DNA from: Phoma sp. XZ068 | Lineage: Eukaryota; Ascomycota; Dothideomycetes; Pleosporales; Didymellaceae | Direction: 5' to 3' | DNA: 64,000 bases | NCBI GenBank assembly: GCA_004835665.1 | Contig: RBKR01000002.1 | Span: 558,001 to 622,000, forward strand | Shown here: positions 46,586 to 58,233 of the stretch, piece after piece | Layout of the letters: each line of letters begins with the position of its first letter | How positions within the stretch are numbered: position 1 is the first letter of the stretch | The notes under the pieces: generated by a model | Database searches by the model: none | Told to the model about the DNA's origin: nothing | Seen by the model: the letters and a program-made list of their open reading frames with translations, nothing else | Program-made: the position numbers and the translations under genes

Positions 46586-47758
46586 TCACCATCTACGGCC
46601 AAATTGTCGCCTCACCCAGACCGGGTGGTAAGTCGAGTAATCTCTCTGGCCACTCAGCCCCAGCTGACCTGCGACATTGAGGTATCCATCCTCATTCCTC
46701 TGCAGTCCTTTCGTATCGACATTGCCCAGGCTACCATCAAACCCCTCTTCTGTATCCCAAGTAGCGCGACAGTATGGACAAGTCGCTTTGCCTCTCGTAG
46801 CTACCTGGATCCAAGACTGCATACAAGCCTTGTGCACATTGTTCCCACAGCTAGCCTTACAGTATACAATGTCGTCGTTCTTCGCATCGAGCTCGTCATA
46901 GCAGATGGGACATTCACCCTCGATCAGCTTACGGTTTCCGTCCTGTTCCTCGCCAGGCTTGTCGTTACCGTCTGTCTCGACACCGGGAATGAGCGGCGCA
47001 TTCTTTATCAGCTCGCGTAGCTCGGTGCTGGTGAGGGCCAATTGATATGCGACATGCTCTCGTGCTTTGAGGACTCGTAACATAATGTATACGATATGCT
47101 TACACTGATTACCCTTTTGCGCGTGTGGGCAGTCGCAGCTAGGTATGAGGCCAACATTCACAGTATAGACGTTGCCGGTCGAGCCGGCAATAACAACCTT
47201 CTCTTCTGGGAGCTCGTCGGTACCGCATCGTTCGCGTGAGAGGACAGTCAGACGCTGTGTGATCGCGCGTTCTTTGATTTCGAGGTAGCTGAGTGGTGCT
47301 CGTGCGCGGTGTCGGCGAAGACGCTTCTCCTCCAACGGTGAGTCGCTGCCACCCTTGACCTGCTTCTTCTTCTGCTTGGTCCTCTCTTGCGTATTCTCAA
47401 CAGTGTTGATTTCAGGCGACGTTGTAACGTTCTTTGACCTTTTTACGGGTAATGAACAATCATCGTGATGGTCGTCCTCACCGTACTCGACATAGCTTGT
47501 TGGCGCCTTTCGTTTGCGCGTTGGCCTCGAGGCCAGCAAGGGTGTGGACTCCATGCTGATTCTGGAGACAACACACGTAGGAGTAGTGTTCTTGTCTTGG
47601 ACGTTCTCGCAAGGGAGACGTCTGGCTAGAAGCAATTGCGACTTTGGAGTGGGCAGGGGCACTAGCTTGGGAAGGTGGCGATGACGACAATCGATAACAA
47701 TAATGACAAGCGCGTTCACACAACCACGCGCTAGCACGTGAGCCCAAAGTTCAGACAT
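46586..47758 (-). CDS. SWIM- and RING-type zinc-finger protein (probable E3 ubiquitin ligase)
   Basis: A single open frame of 390 residues. The more likely start is the internal Met at 47554 (MESTPLLAS), giving 322 residues, because the first 68 residues have no domain character. A basic, nuclear-localisation-like N-terminal part contains KRKAPTS, KRSKN and KQKKK. A SWIM zinc finger follows, with the Cys-X-Cys...Cys-X-His pattern CDCPHAQKGNQCKH. About 70 residues later comes a RING-H2-like domain (CPICYDEL ... CGNNVHKACMQSW ... CPYCRATW). SWIM plus RING in one protein recalls the MEX/ZSWIM2 type of ubiquitin ligases and fungal homologues acting on nuclear or DNA-associated proteins. The biochemical call is solid at domain level; the substrate is unknown. 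Confidence 0.88.
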   Translation of the reverse strand: MSELWAHVLARGCVNALVIIVIDCRHRHLPKLVPLPTPKSQLLLARRLPCENVQDKNTTPTCVVSRISMESTPLLASRPTRKRKAPTSYVEYGEDDHHDDCSLPVKRSKNVTTSPEINTVENTQERTKQKKKQVKGGSDSPLEEKRLRRHRARAPLSYLEIKERAITQRLTVLSRERCGTDELPEEKVVIAGSTGNVYTVNVGLIPSCDCPHAQKGNQCKHIVYIMLRVLKAREHVAYQLALTSTELRELIKNAPLIPGVETDGNDKPGEEQDGNRKLIEGECPICYDELDAKNDDIVYCKASCGNNVHKACMQSWIQVATRGKATCPYCRATWDTEEGFDGSLGNVDTKGLQRNEDGYLNVAGQLGLSGQRDYSTYHPVWVRRQFGRRW

Positions 47759-47872
47759 GTATCTTGAACCGATGACTAGACATTACATTTACCACCAAGC
47801 CTAGCGAATCTAAGCATATATGCATCTTATGTTTACTTGTGGACCTCTACAGTAACGCAGGACTGGCTCATT

Positions 47873-49675
47873 TCACACTGCACTTCCAAACACTGCGCTA
47901 ACTGGCGACCAGTTATTGGCGCAAGAGAACACTTTCCCTCCAGAACCATTGTGAAGCTCATGGCCCGACGCCCACATGCCCAGAGCGAACTGTCGCCATG
48001 TTAGCCATAAGATCTTGCAACAAGAGTGCGCCTTAAGACTTACAATCGTAACGCCGAGACAGAAGAGGATCGCGTTGCAGACCGACCATACAGTCATGCG
48101 CTTGCTCGTGAACCAGGTCCCTCTGTACTGGTAGAACCACATTACCATAGGGAGCGCATCTAGGAAAGTTTAGTTCATAATGTATACGGGCTAGATGACG
48201 TTCGAACTTACAGCTGAACCAGGAACCGAAGAGTGCAGCTATCAGACCCAGCAAGAGATTGAAGTTCGGGATAGCCTCAGCGAGCAACCACGCGACGACC
48301 CAGAGTGCGGCACATATACCGAGCCAGCTGCTCAGGCTCTTGAAGCTCTTCTGATGAACAACATTTGTTCCCTTCCACATTCGAATGTAGATGTACTTGC
48401 ATGCCACAGACCCATTGACGACACCTGCGATAATAATCGTGGGAATGGCGAAGCCAAAAGCGACTTTGGTGACAACTGGGCTTGCCGAGCCGAGCGCAGG
48501 AGACGTAACGAGAGGACCGGCATAGTAATAAGTGACGGCTGAAATGGTCATGTCGAACGTGACTGCGATGCCTTGCTCGAAGAAGAGTGCCTTCTTGAAG
48601 TCTCGTGGATCCACCAGTTCGGCTTGGAAGGATAGGAAGGCGACGTGACCGGCTGCGTTCAGTCAGTTCTGACTTGCCACGAGCAATATTCACATGGAAA
48701 GAGCCACTTACTATAAGCCAAAATTATGTTCAGAACTGGTCCCAACCCTTTGACGAAAGGAATGCCAGGGCGGACAGCAAGGATGTCGCCAACATCTGGC
48801 TTGGATATGCCGATACCAATCATGGCGATAAATACTGCCAGGATGATACTTGCACAGGCTAACGCGGTTAGTCTCAGTTCTCTTCCCTGATAAAACTCAC
48901 TTACAAAAGATGGATAAATGGCTCACGTTCTTGAACGTCCTTGGCAGCCCAAGCAAGAAGCAGATGACCATACCGGCGACACTAAAGATAATTGTGCAGG
49001 TTCCATGGCCTGTCAAAGCGTTCATGGCGACAGAAAACGTCAGCACATGTGCACCGCTGATGAAGACCAAAATGAGGATTGAGCCTATAGCCATGACTTC
49101 TCTTCCAATAGGCCCAGCAATGATCTCTCCGCAATCGGCGAATGATTGCACCTTTGGGTAATCAAGTTTGAATTCGCCAATAAGCCATCCGGTGTAGGTC
49201 GCAATCAGTCCTAGGAAGCAGATACACAAGATACCTGGGACAATACCGAGAATTGCAAGAGCTTGTGGGAGCGCGAGCACGCCCAGGGAAACGTTTTCAG
49301 CGAGCATCACTACGGCTTGTTAGGTATGAACGATGTAATAAGATGAAGAGGGTTCTTACAAACTCCTGTCTGCCTGTTAGAGTCGTTAGTAATCGTAGGT
49401 CGTAGAAGCCTGAAGCGAACATGATGCAGTTAATGGATCACTTACCACCAAGCACATGTCTTGTATTGGATCTCGGCACCTTCTTCGTTGCCGAAAGCGT
49501 CTTCGTTGACAGGTGGAGAGGCTTGTCCCTCGATGTCTGACGACGTGGGAATTTGCTGCAGTTGGATATCATTCGACTGCACAGTCTTCCTGGCCTCATG
49601 TTTAGTATCAGCCGACCCAGTTGAGGCCCTGCCTCGTGCTTTTGGCGAAGCCATATTCGACAAGCGGCGGAACAT
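47873..49675 (-). CDS. Amino-acid transporter (Aa_trans / neutral amino-acid permease type)
   Basis: Seven exons on the minus strand (49675-49446, 49373-49360, 49309-48906, 48859-48712, 48652-48212, 48159-48044, 47989-47873) encode 489 residues. A soluble N-terminal tail of about 70 residues leads to KTCAWWQTGV and then MLAENVSLGVLALP, the family hallmark of the first membrane segment. About eleven hydrophobic segments follow. ISKPDVGDI and ALFFEQGIAVTFDM are further landmarks. The second exon is only 14 nt and carries the conserved WWQTG. The acceptor for exon 3 was placed after GCCGTAG because it restores the consensus; an acceptor four bases upstream also keeps the frame poorly. The closest known type is the fungal MTR neutral/aromatic amino-acid permease. 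Plasma-membrane or vacuolar location cannot be decided by eye. Confidence 0.9.
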
Positions 49676-50822
49676 GACGCGTTTTGAACGTTATCTGTGG
49701 TTAAATTTATGATGAGACAGTACAGATGTTTATAACGAGAAGACAGAATATCGAGGCCAGCAAATGGGGCATGAACGTGGGGATTACCCAGGAAGTAGTG
49801 TCTTTTTGTGCGCATTTTGGGGAGATGATAACAACGGTACCGAACGCCCCAGGATGCAGTTCAAAAGCTTGAACCACAGAAAGTGAACGAGTATCGTCCA
49901 ATGACCCTCACATTGACGTTCTTTGGATTCAATGCACTGAGGGGTCAAGAGCGACCCATGGCTCATTATATACTTAGGATCGAATATCAAAGCAGTGATC
50001 TCATGCTACAGTCTATTCAGTTGGTGTTGAGAAGTAGGAGACCATGAGTGTTAACAAGATGTAGGTTCTACACTTCGTCGCGAACGCCTCCAGGGTGCAG
50101 CTTCAAGTTGGTTTCTGCTTGTTCCATCCCTGTGGCCAGGCCGGACTTTAGGCTGAGCCATACAAGATTTAGACTTTAGAAGGTTAAACAAAATAAAATC
50201 GTTGAGGACCCCACTTTGATATAGCGTTCAGTGATATTCCCTCCATGAACATGTTGGTGAATGGGAAAGTGCCGTAGTCGCTCAAGCCAAGATGGCGGTT
50301 GACGAGCGGGGACAACGGAAGCTATGACGTATTGGGACAAGCGGCCGGTCGGGAAGTTGCGTTGCAGCGTTCATGCTCCTCACTACCAGCAACCAATCAT
50401 CATCGACATGCAACCCCAGGTCCGGAGCTGAAGCTCGTGGAATAAAGGCGCAAGCTCATGTAATCTGCCTAATATCGAAATGGACGTTCAGCTTGCCAAG
50501 GGGGAGGCTGGAGCGCCGAAACATCGCTGACAAAGTCCTCGGTCGTTCTGGCCTGAAGCTCAACATCGCACACCAATCCGCTGCCCATCCACATCCATAA
50601 CATTTCGCAGCTGCCGTCGTACCGTTCGTAGATCTTGTAGGTAACACACGAATACTCGTGGACAGGACACATATAGGTAAGCGCCTGTCGAGCCGCCACC
50701 TGTTGACACACATACTCCGCTCCTTCGCACCCTTGCATAACACAACCATCACCACCACGGCATTGATAGCACATCACGATACTGACGCGAGCGCGCAATA
50801 GCTACGCGACCACATCTCCGCC
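49676..50822. promoter_or_regulatory. Divergent promoter region, amino-acid transporter / peroxiredoxin
   Basis: The 1147-bp spacer between two divergent genes carries both promoters. Open frames within it show no conserved feature. No clear regulator site was picked out. Confidence 0.5.
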
Positions 50823-51663
50823 ATGGTTGAGCTACGCAAACGAAAGACACCCCCTCCAGCGCCTGTGCGCCCAGCTAAGAAGGCATCTGCGCCCAAGGGC
50901 AAGAAAGCTGCCAACGGAAAGACACCCGTTGAGCAGGCCACCGAAGCTGTAACCGAAACCACAGCAGTCATTAGTGAAGCTGTGACTAGCGCTGTCGAGG
51001 CTGTGAAGGAGGCTGTTGCTGACGCGACTAATGGCGAGAGCAAGCCAGCGGCTGCTACTGCGTCGCCTGCCGGGCCGCCAAAGGTTGGCGACACAATTGA
51101 CCTCACCGACTTCGGTGGAGAGGTTGAGACACACGATGGAAAGAAAACGACGCTCGCGAAGCTTGTTGAGGAGAGCAAGGGCGGTGTCGTGCTTTTCACG
51201 TACCCCAAAGCCTCTACTCCCGGATGTACGTCGACGCGTCTCGTCCACCAGAACCACTACTGACACGTGTCTAGGTACCACACAAGTCTGCCTCTTCCGC
51301 GACTCGTACGCGCCCCTCACCGCGACCGGCTTCAGCATCTTCGGCCTTTCCAACGACAGCCCCAAGGCAAACACTACTTTCAAGACCAAGCAGAACCTCC
51401 CTTACAGTCTGTTGTGCGATCCTGCGCAGACACTCATATCCGCGATTGGTCTGAAGAAAGCACCCAAGGGCACTACTCGCGGCGTCTTTGTGGTGAACAA
51501 GGAGGGCAAGGTGCTGGCTTCTGAGCCTGGCAGCCCTGCTGGAACCCACAAGGTCGTCCAGGAGCTTGTGGCTGGTAGCGGCGATGTTAAGAGTGACGAC
51601 ACCAAAACCGCAGACACTGCTGCTGAGGTTGCTGACACAGCAGCCAAGGTTGATAGTAACTGA
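50823..51663 (+). CDS. Nuclear-type peroxiredoxin, PrxQ/BCP (Dot5-like)
   Basis: Exons 50823-51225 and 51275-51663 encode 263 residues. Residues 1-85 form a Lys/Ala/Pro-rich tail (KRKTPPPAPVRPAKKA) resembling a nuclear-localisation or histone-tail-like extension. A peroxiredoxin domain follows, with VGDTIDLTDFGG and then TPGCTTQVC. The peroxidatic Cys135 and resolving Cys140 are five residues apart, as in the atypical 2-Cys PrxQ class. The intron splits the Cys135 codon. SLLCDP and TRGVFVV are further class features. The C-terminal tail is Asp/Thr/Ala-rich. The enzyme reduces hydrogen and alkyl hydroperoxides using thioredoxin. The yeast homologue Dot5 is nuclear, and the basic tail here agrees with that location. 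Confidence 0.93.
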
Positions 51664-51966
51664 GCTTGAGAAACATGGTAAACATGCGTGTAATTAGCAG
51701 TCTTATATTGTTCTCTTTCTCGGAATTCGGCACAGAGAATATGTTATCGTCGACGCTGTTGCGAATGTCAGCTTACCTCATCTGATCCAAGTCGTTGCTC
51801 TCTCTGTCCCGTGCCATTAATTTTGCTTGGTCAGCTCACGGTGATACTGTCCTTCCTGTTGGTGGAGGCAGATAAGCACAAATACATGAGACTACTTAGC
51901 ATGGAATGGGGCCTGATTTGACTGCCATTTCTCGCCCTACTTAGCCTTCAACTGAATATTTCCAAG
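51664..51966. other. Short intergenic region
   Basis: The 303-bp spacer holds the peroxiredoxin 3' UTR and the promoter of the NmrA-like gene. Nothing else was recognised. Confidence 0.5.
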
Positions 51967-52989
51967 ATGTCGAAGCTCATAGTGATCATAGGCATCACAG
52001 GGAACCAAGGTGGCAGCGTTGCCGACGCCTTCCTAGCTGACAAAATGTGGCACCTCCGCGCCATAACTCGCACTCCTTCAAAGACCTCCGCACAAGAATG
52101 GGCATCTCGCGGCGTAGAAGTTGTGCAAGGTGATGTGGACAATGTCGAATCCCTGATCGCCGCATTCGCCGGTGCGCACGCTATCTTCGCAATGACAGAC
52201 TACTGGTCCTCCTTCTCTGACGCAGCCGTGCGTGCCAAAGCCACGGAACGAGGCATTAGCCTTGAAGAGCGGTGCGCAGAAATCGAAATCCAGCGCGGCA
52301 AGAATCTCACACGCGCAGCTGCCTCCCCGCAAGTGCTGAAAACGCTCGAGCGCTACGTCTACAGCAGCCTTGGGAATCAATCAAAGTTATCAGGCGGGAG
52401 GTATACGAAGATCTGGCACTGCGACAGCAAGGCAGCCGTCGAACAGTACATACGCGAGGACGCATTGCTTGGTCCAAAAAGCAGCTTCATCCATCTTGGT
52501 ATCTACGCAAATAATTGGAGGCGCATACCTCTCGACATCCAAAAGGATCCAGTGAGTGGAGGGTACTGGCATGTCGATATCGACGACGGCCGCAAGCCAC
52601 TTCCCATTGTCTGGACCCGACGAGACACCGGGCCTCTGGTCAAAAAGCTCGTCGAAGATGTACAAGCCGGCACTCGACTGCTCGTGGTCAGTCAAATGAT
52701 CAGTTATCGTGAGTTTATGGCTACGTGGGCCAAAGTGCTAGGTAAGAGGCTCGCGGGCGATGAAGGGATTAAGCAGGTCTCGGAACAGGAGTATAAGGAC
52801 TTGGTTAGAGGAAATGAAAATCATAAGGAACATGCTCTGCAAATTTGGCAGATGGTCCGGGACTTTGGGTATGTCGGAGGGGACAGCGATATGGCCTACC
52901 CTGCAGATATAGGAGCAGAAGGGCTTCTGACAAGCTTTGAAGAGTATGTAAAGCAGGAAGACTGGTCAGGTCTTCTAGGACGTAGTTAG
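51967..52989 (+). CDS. NmrA-like NAD(P)-binding protein
   Basis: An intronless frame of 340 residues. The N-terminal Rossmann motif GITGNQGGSVADAF (GxxGxxG type) is followed by RAITRTPSK and VEVVQGDVDN, the NmrA/HSCARG arrangement that binds NAD(P). AIFAMTDYW and a later YVYSSLGN correspond to the SDR core, but the usual YxxxK catalytic pair is not evident. NmrA-like proteins are redox-sensing regulators or isoflavone-reductase-like oxidoreductases. This length fits the family. The neighbouring peroxiredoxin is compatible with redox-linked function, though nothing proves a link. Regulator versus enzyme remains open. Confidence 0.88.
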   Translation: MSKLIVIIGITGNQGGSVADAFLADKMWHLRAITRTPSKTSAQEWASRGVEVVQGDVDNVESLIAAFAGAHAIFAMTDYWSSFSDAAVRAKATERGISLEERCAEIEIQRGKNLTRAAASPQVLKTLERYVYSSLGNQSKLSGGRYTKIWHCDSKAAVEQYIREDALLGPKSSFIHLGIYANNWRRIPLDIQKDPVSGGYWHVDIDDGRKPLPIVWTRRDTGPLVKKLVEDVQAGTRLLVVSQMISYREFMATWAKVLGKRLAGDEGIKQVSEQEYKDLVRGNENHKEHALQIWQMVRDFGYVGGDSDMAYPADIGAEGLLTSFEEYVKQEDWSGLLGRS

Positions 52990-54103
52990 ACACTTTTGAG
53001 TCACCGCTCTAGTTCATTAAAGTAGTAATAAATGTCGTCCATGTGAGTGTGATAAGATATATTGGTGCTTTACAGTAACAATCAAATCACTCTCGTAACC
53101 AGAGGCTCACTCTGGATTACAATGGTCAATAGGTAGCTTCGTCAAAGTAGATGGAATATCCGTGGTACTTTCTAATCTAGCAAGGGTCAAAAGGCTCCTA
53201 GATGGTACGAGAATCATAGGACCGCTCCGGATTCCGATAACTTGGATATCTTTATTGGATTTGCAAAGTAAAAGCAAATATTTGTCCTGATCGGACTTGG
53301 ACACAAGATATAGATTCCTAAGCCTTGAAGACTGGTTGCTCGTCCGCATTGGGCTCGTCTTTGCCATCCGTCATTGGTCACAGAGGCGAGATTTCACTAC
53401 GGCCTCCTCAATGGTTCATCGCTGATTTCCCCTGTCAATGCATATTAGCCAACTCCATATCCTAGGCTGCAGCGCCCAGTGCGAATTTAGGTCATGATTC
53501 GACGAATTTGGTGGGATAGGATCTTAGTACATACCTGCTTGAAGTAGAGGAAACTGGTGGACTGAAACCTAGCTTTGTGGTCTGGGGCGAGGCATCCGAG
53601 CCCAGGGTGCGGGACACTACTATACCGTTTCTGAGGGAATGGGGATGGCTTGCGAGAGAGTGTGAAGGGTTGATTGAGAGTACCAATCATACCACCCAGA
53701 GGGGAGTTTGGAGGTTGGTATTTTAGTTGACTGGGACGGGATGTAGATGCAGCAATCACCGTACTCGGAGACAACGCTCAACATTAATTGGTTTGATAAT
53801 AATACCATCGTCGTGTACTGAGGTATTACAAGGAGATACGTTCGGGCAACATTGCCAGCGACCAACTGGCGATATATGCGCCAGGCCACCACCGAGACTT
53901 GCGCACGGCTTTCTACGGCGGATCGGTCAGTGGCGACTGATGTTCTTCCTCGGTAAGGCCATCGAGGCCGTAGTCTACCAATCGGACCATAGTCCGCGGC
54001 GAGTCATCATGGCTCGTCTATCCCAAGACAACTCAGTCCTTCTAAGAAAGGATGCAACCCGAAAGGTGGGTTATGCGACGATACTAGCGAGGAGCCTTGT
54101 TGC
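52990..54103. other. Gene-free spacer between NmrA-like gene and hybrid kinase 2
   Basis: The 1.1-kb spacer contains the 3' flanks of two convergent genes. A 129-codon plus-strand frame at 53727-54116 overlaps the kinase stop and has no conserved feature. No repeat or RNA gene was recognised. Confidence 0.5.
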
Positions 54104-57100
54104 TCAGGGGGAATGATTCAACCCCTCGTATGTAGCAGGAGCTGAATTAGCGGAAGCCAAAGCCCCATCCTTATTCACGCCTTCATCACGCCTCGCCCCC
54201 TCCTTCTTAAGGAATTTCTCGAGTGCTTTGAAATTGACCGGTTTGGTCATGAAGTGGTCTATCCCCGAATTCCATGCCTCTAGTTTCGCACTTGCGGATG
54301 CCAAACCCGTCAGCGCGATGATACAGCAACGTGGGATGTTGTACTCTTGCTCGTATTGCCGAATTGCTCGAGTTGCCGACATGCCGTCCATGACGGGCAT
54401 CGACATATCTACAAGATATAATCAGACATCACACATGTTTCTATGCTGTTCGGGATCGGAACCTACCCATCAGAATAACATCGAATTGCACCTGGGATGA
54501 CTGGTACGTGCGAAGGGCTTCAAGGCCGTTTTCCGCTTCCGTATACTTGAGGTTATATTTCTTCGTGAATGCTACAAGGAGCTGCAACACGTTAGCATAG
54601 TGTCGGAAGCTAAGTTATTCTTTGCAGTAAGCTAACCCTACGATTGATCGCATTGTCATCCGTGATGAGGATATGGGGTGAGCTGCTGGATGATTTGCGA
54701 GGTATTGTAAGTTTTGGACGAATCGGAAGCGTACGGTGTCCAGTAGCAGGCGTCCTAGCTATCGGCGTTGGATTATCTGAAGATTCTGGTGATGGCGAGG
54801 AAGAAGGTTCTGGCCTATCTGTTTGAAACCAGTGAGGTTGGTTCAATAGTGGCGGCATCTCAACCGGCGGGGGAGACAAAGTGGACGGAAAGATCGATGG
54901 AAGGGTTGGTGGAGAAGGCATTCTCGACTGCTCGACGGTTGCTGGCTGTGGGAGATTAGGTGTGGAAATATGGGTGGAATCGGTAGATGGCTGTACATTC
55001 TCGTCCGGACGATCGAACCGGTCCAAACACTTGGTCAGCACATAAGCCAATTTATGGGGCCCGAGTCTAGATGATGGTAAGCGAAGAATAGTACGTGCCG
55101 ATTGTTCACTAACGGTTGGGTCATGATCTCAACCACCGATTCCTTGTCCTTAACGCGAACATCCGAACGCAGAGTCGCCGCCTCAAGCGCGTCCAATGCA
55201 ACAAAGATAGTCATTGCAGCTTTTGAAGCTTTTGTGTCGGCTCTTTGATGCCTGGTAGAGGCGAGATAATCGAAGGATGGCTCCGGACAGATGACAAGGT
55301 CAGTATCGTTACCTTCCCACTTTGTCGTGTGAACGACATCCATCTTCAGGTGGTCGACCAAAGTTGCGGTCAATGCACGAGTGAACTTCGCAAGACCTTC
55401 TGCATTTTGCGGTTCATCTAGCATGTCCTGGTCAGTCTCAGCCCTATGCAATATGCACACCCTGTGGCCTTTCAAGCGCGGTAGTAAGGCAAGGTATTCG
55501 ATTCGTTGGGGAAGGGCGATTTGTGCCGTATCGGGTCGGGGCAGAGAAAGCTTGACGGTAATCTTGGTACCGAAGGAATGATCGCTGCTGACTTCGATTT
55601 TGCCACCATTCGTCTCGATGATTTGCCGGACAATGCTCAACCCAAGGCCAACTCCGGAGCTGTGTGGGTTTTCCTGTGAGAATGGCTGAAAAGCTTTGTT
55701 GGCGAGGAATGCAGGGCTCATGCCGCTTCCTGTGTCTGTGACGGTGAGCGTAATTGTGGTGGTTGAGCCTGTCGTTCTGGCAATGTTTGCGGCGTGTAGC
55801 GACACAGTGATGTGGCCCGTTTGTGTGTACTTGACAGCATTGCCAAATATGCTGTGATGCTGTCAGCGTGAATGTTTCAATGAGTTGTAGTAGTGGCTCA
55901 TACTTCATCACAGTTCTCTTCCAAGACCCGACAGGAAAGCAATAAATCCAATCCTGCTCGTGTGCAACATCTAGTATGATGTAGCACGTTTTGCGTTTTG
56001 GTGCATGATCGGAAATGTCGGTGTGAGTAGAGTTGGACGTCGACTCCGTTGGAGATAGGGGTGCATTTTGTGAGTTCATGATTGGAAGGAATGAAGATCC
56101 AGCAAAGACAGCTTCCACAACCTCTTCGGTTGCTATAGCAAGGTCGAAGGCTGGATCCCGAAGACGCCGTGTTTTCAGGGGCTTTGAAGAGAGTCTTATG
56201 GTCTTTGTGTTCTTGAGTCGTCTGGTAGAGACATTCTTAGTTGTTTCGGTCATTTTGGAATGGTCCATTACGTGATTGATTGTGTCAAGAAGGGTTTGGC
56301 CACAGCTATTCAGTGAATTTAGCATGCTTGTTTGGAAAGTGTCGAGTGGGGTATCTTTGATGAACTCCAACGTTCCCAGGATACCATGCAAGGGCGAACG
56401 CAATTCGTGTGAGATGGAAGCGACAAACGTAGTTTTTTGTTGATTCAAAGCAACCGCGTCCAGTCGTGACAGTTCTCGCATGATGGAGTGGCTGAAAATG
56501 TTGAAGTAAGCTAGGTCCACAGAAACCGAGAGCAGTCGATCGGGGTTGTTAGTCCAACAGAGACAACCTGCAAACCATCTAGATCTCTCGTAATCCCAGA
56601 AAGGCACGAATGCTACGCTCCGCGCGCCTCCCAGTAACTCAGAGATGGCTTTTGAGCTTCTAGACGCGCGCCCATGTCTTCGACTGGCTGCAGGACGGGT
56701 ATTGCCTACAGCGGGCATATTTTCATCGTATGAGCTCTTGTTTGAACACGAGTCATCCGTTGAGGACATAGAAACACCCGTGGCGGTATAGTTGAACACC
56801 TTTCCATGAGGATATGCTCGCAATAAGCGGGCCAAATGAGTTTCGCCCAGGGACCCGACCCCCGGTGTGCCATCTGCGTTCACTATCGGTCTGGATGGCG
56901 CAGCGCCGAGAATTTGACACGTCTTCGGCGAAGAAGAATTCGGAGCCTTATTGGTGCTGCTGCTGTGAGAACTGCTATCCTCGCTTGACTCTGACTTTGA
57001 ATTGGCCCCTGCGGATCCTGCGGCATCTGAAAGGTTTCCGCTTAAACGTCGACGCTCAGGGGCTGCTGGATGCTGGCGATGCCCAGTTGCTGCAACAGAT

Positions 57101-58233
57101 GCGTCAAGGATCAAAACTCCATCTAGGTCACTAGATGCTAGCATGACATTGGCGGCTCTTGCAAACATGGATCTTGAGTTCATCGGTAGAATAGTGTCCT
57201 GCAGCGCTCGTAATGATGTGTTACGGGTGGATCGGGCTCGTACAGTATCCGAACCAGTGGAGAACTGTTGTTGCGTTTCCCGTGTTGAGCCCTGTTCAGA
57301 TCCTTGAGAGCCCGCTTGTGATGCTCGTGAAGCAGCGGGTTGTGATTGGGGTGCCTGCGGAGGAGGATGATTCTCCATAACGCCGTGCTGCAGAGATGTT
57401 GGCGCCGCGTCGGAATCCGTCGTTGATGTTGAGGATGTTGCTGTGGGCGAAAGTGGCTCTGTGTCAAATTGATCGATGCTTTCCATTGGCAACAAAGCAG
57501 ATGCGCCTTCCGCAAAAGAGATGAGACCTCGGGTGAGTTTCTCGCCCCGTTTGAATCGGTCCCTGACGGTATAAGTACCCAGATATTCGGTGGCAGTGGC
57601 TGAAAGATCCTCGAGATAGGCGACATCTTCGTCCGAAACACCTGATGGCCTTGGCTTGTCGTCGAGAACGCACAGAGTCCCAACGATAGTGCCATTGGCA
57701 TTGATGAGTGGTGCTCCAGCATAGAAGCGTGCGTGTGGGCCATCGCGGACAAATGTGCGTTTTGCATGTCGTTCAGTACTGATAAGATCTTCATAGATAA
57801 TGACTGGCGATCCTTGCTTTGCGTCAAGTAGCCCAGACTCCAGCTCTAGGACATCCTCACATACACCCCAACTCCTTGGAATACTAACACTGCCAAGCCA
57901 CAGTGGATTTGGCGCACCTGGATCGCTGTATGAGACTGCACGGAGTTGAGAAGAAGGGGTCGCCTCGGCCAGGACATGTTGATGATTTTCGTCTATTAGC
58001 GATACCAAGGCCCGCTGCGCATTCAGGCGCAAGGCTGCCAGCTGGCACAGCGCTGTAAGGGTCGAGTCTGTTGACGGCTGCGCGTGGTAATCGGTGGGCA
58101 GACTGCTAGTCTCCAGCCCGGACCCCAAGTCATCAAGATGTGGCAGGTCACGGTAGGCGGCGACATACTGGAGAACCTCGCGCTCTCTCTTCTTCGCCGA
58201 GAGAGGCTTGATGCGCAACGGCGGCCGACTCAT
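54104..58233 (-). CDS. Hybrid histidine kinase 2 (GAF-HisKA-HATPase-REC)
   Basis: Five exons on the minus strand (58233-55904, 55851-55114, 55066-54637, 54581-54467, 54408-54104) give 1305 residues. A GAF domain occupies about residues 45-230 (FYAGAPLINANGTIVGTLCVLDDKP). A long Ser-rich low-complexity region follows, and a second sensor-like segment (SVAFVPFWDYERSRWFAG). The phosphorylated His609 is in SHELRSPLHGI. The ATP-binding part spans the first intron: the N box VMKNIFGNAVKYT, then DTGSGM and GVGLGLSIV. After a Pro/Ser-rich linker the receiver starts ILITDDNAINRR. Its Asp1205 in LMDMSMPVMDG is encoded by a codon split by the last intron, and the conserved Lys lies in TKPV. It is cytosolic by appearance and should feed an Ypd1 phosphorelay. 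The ligand of the GAF domain is unknown. Confidence 0.9.
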
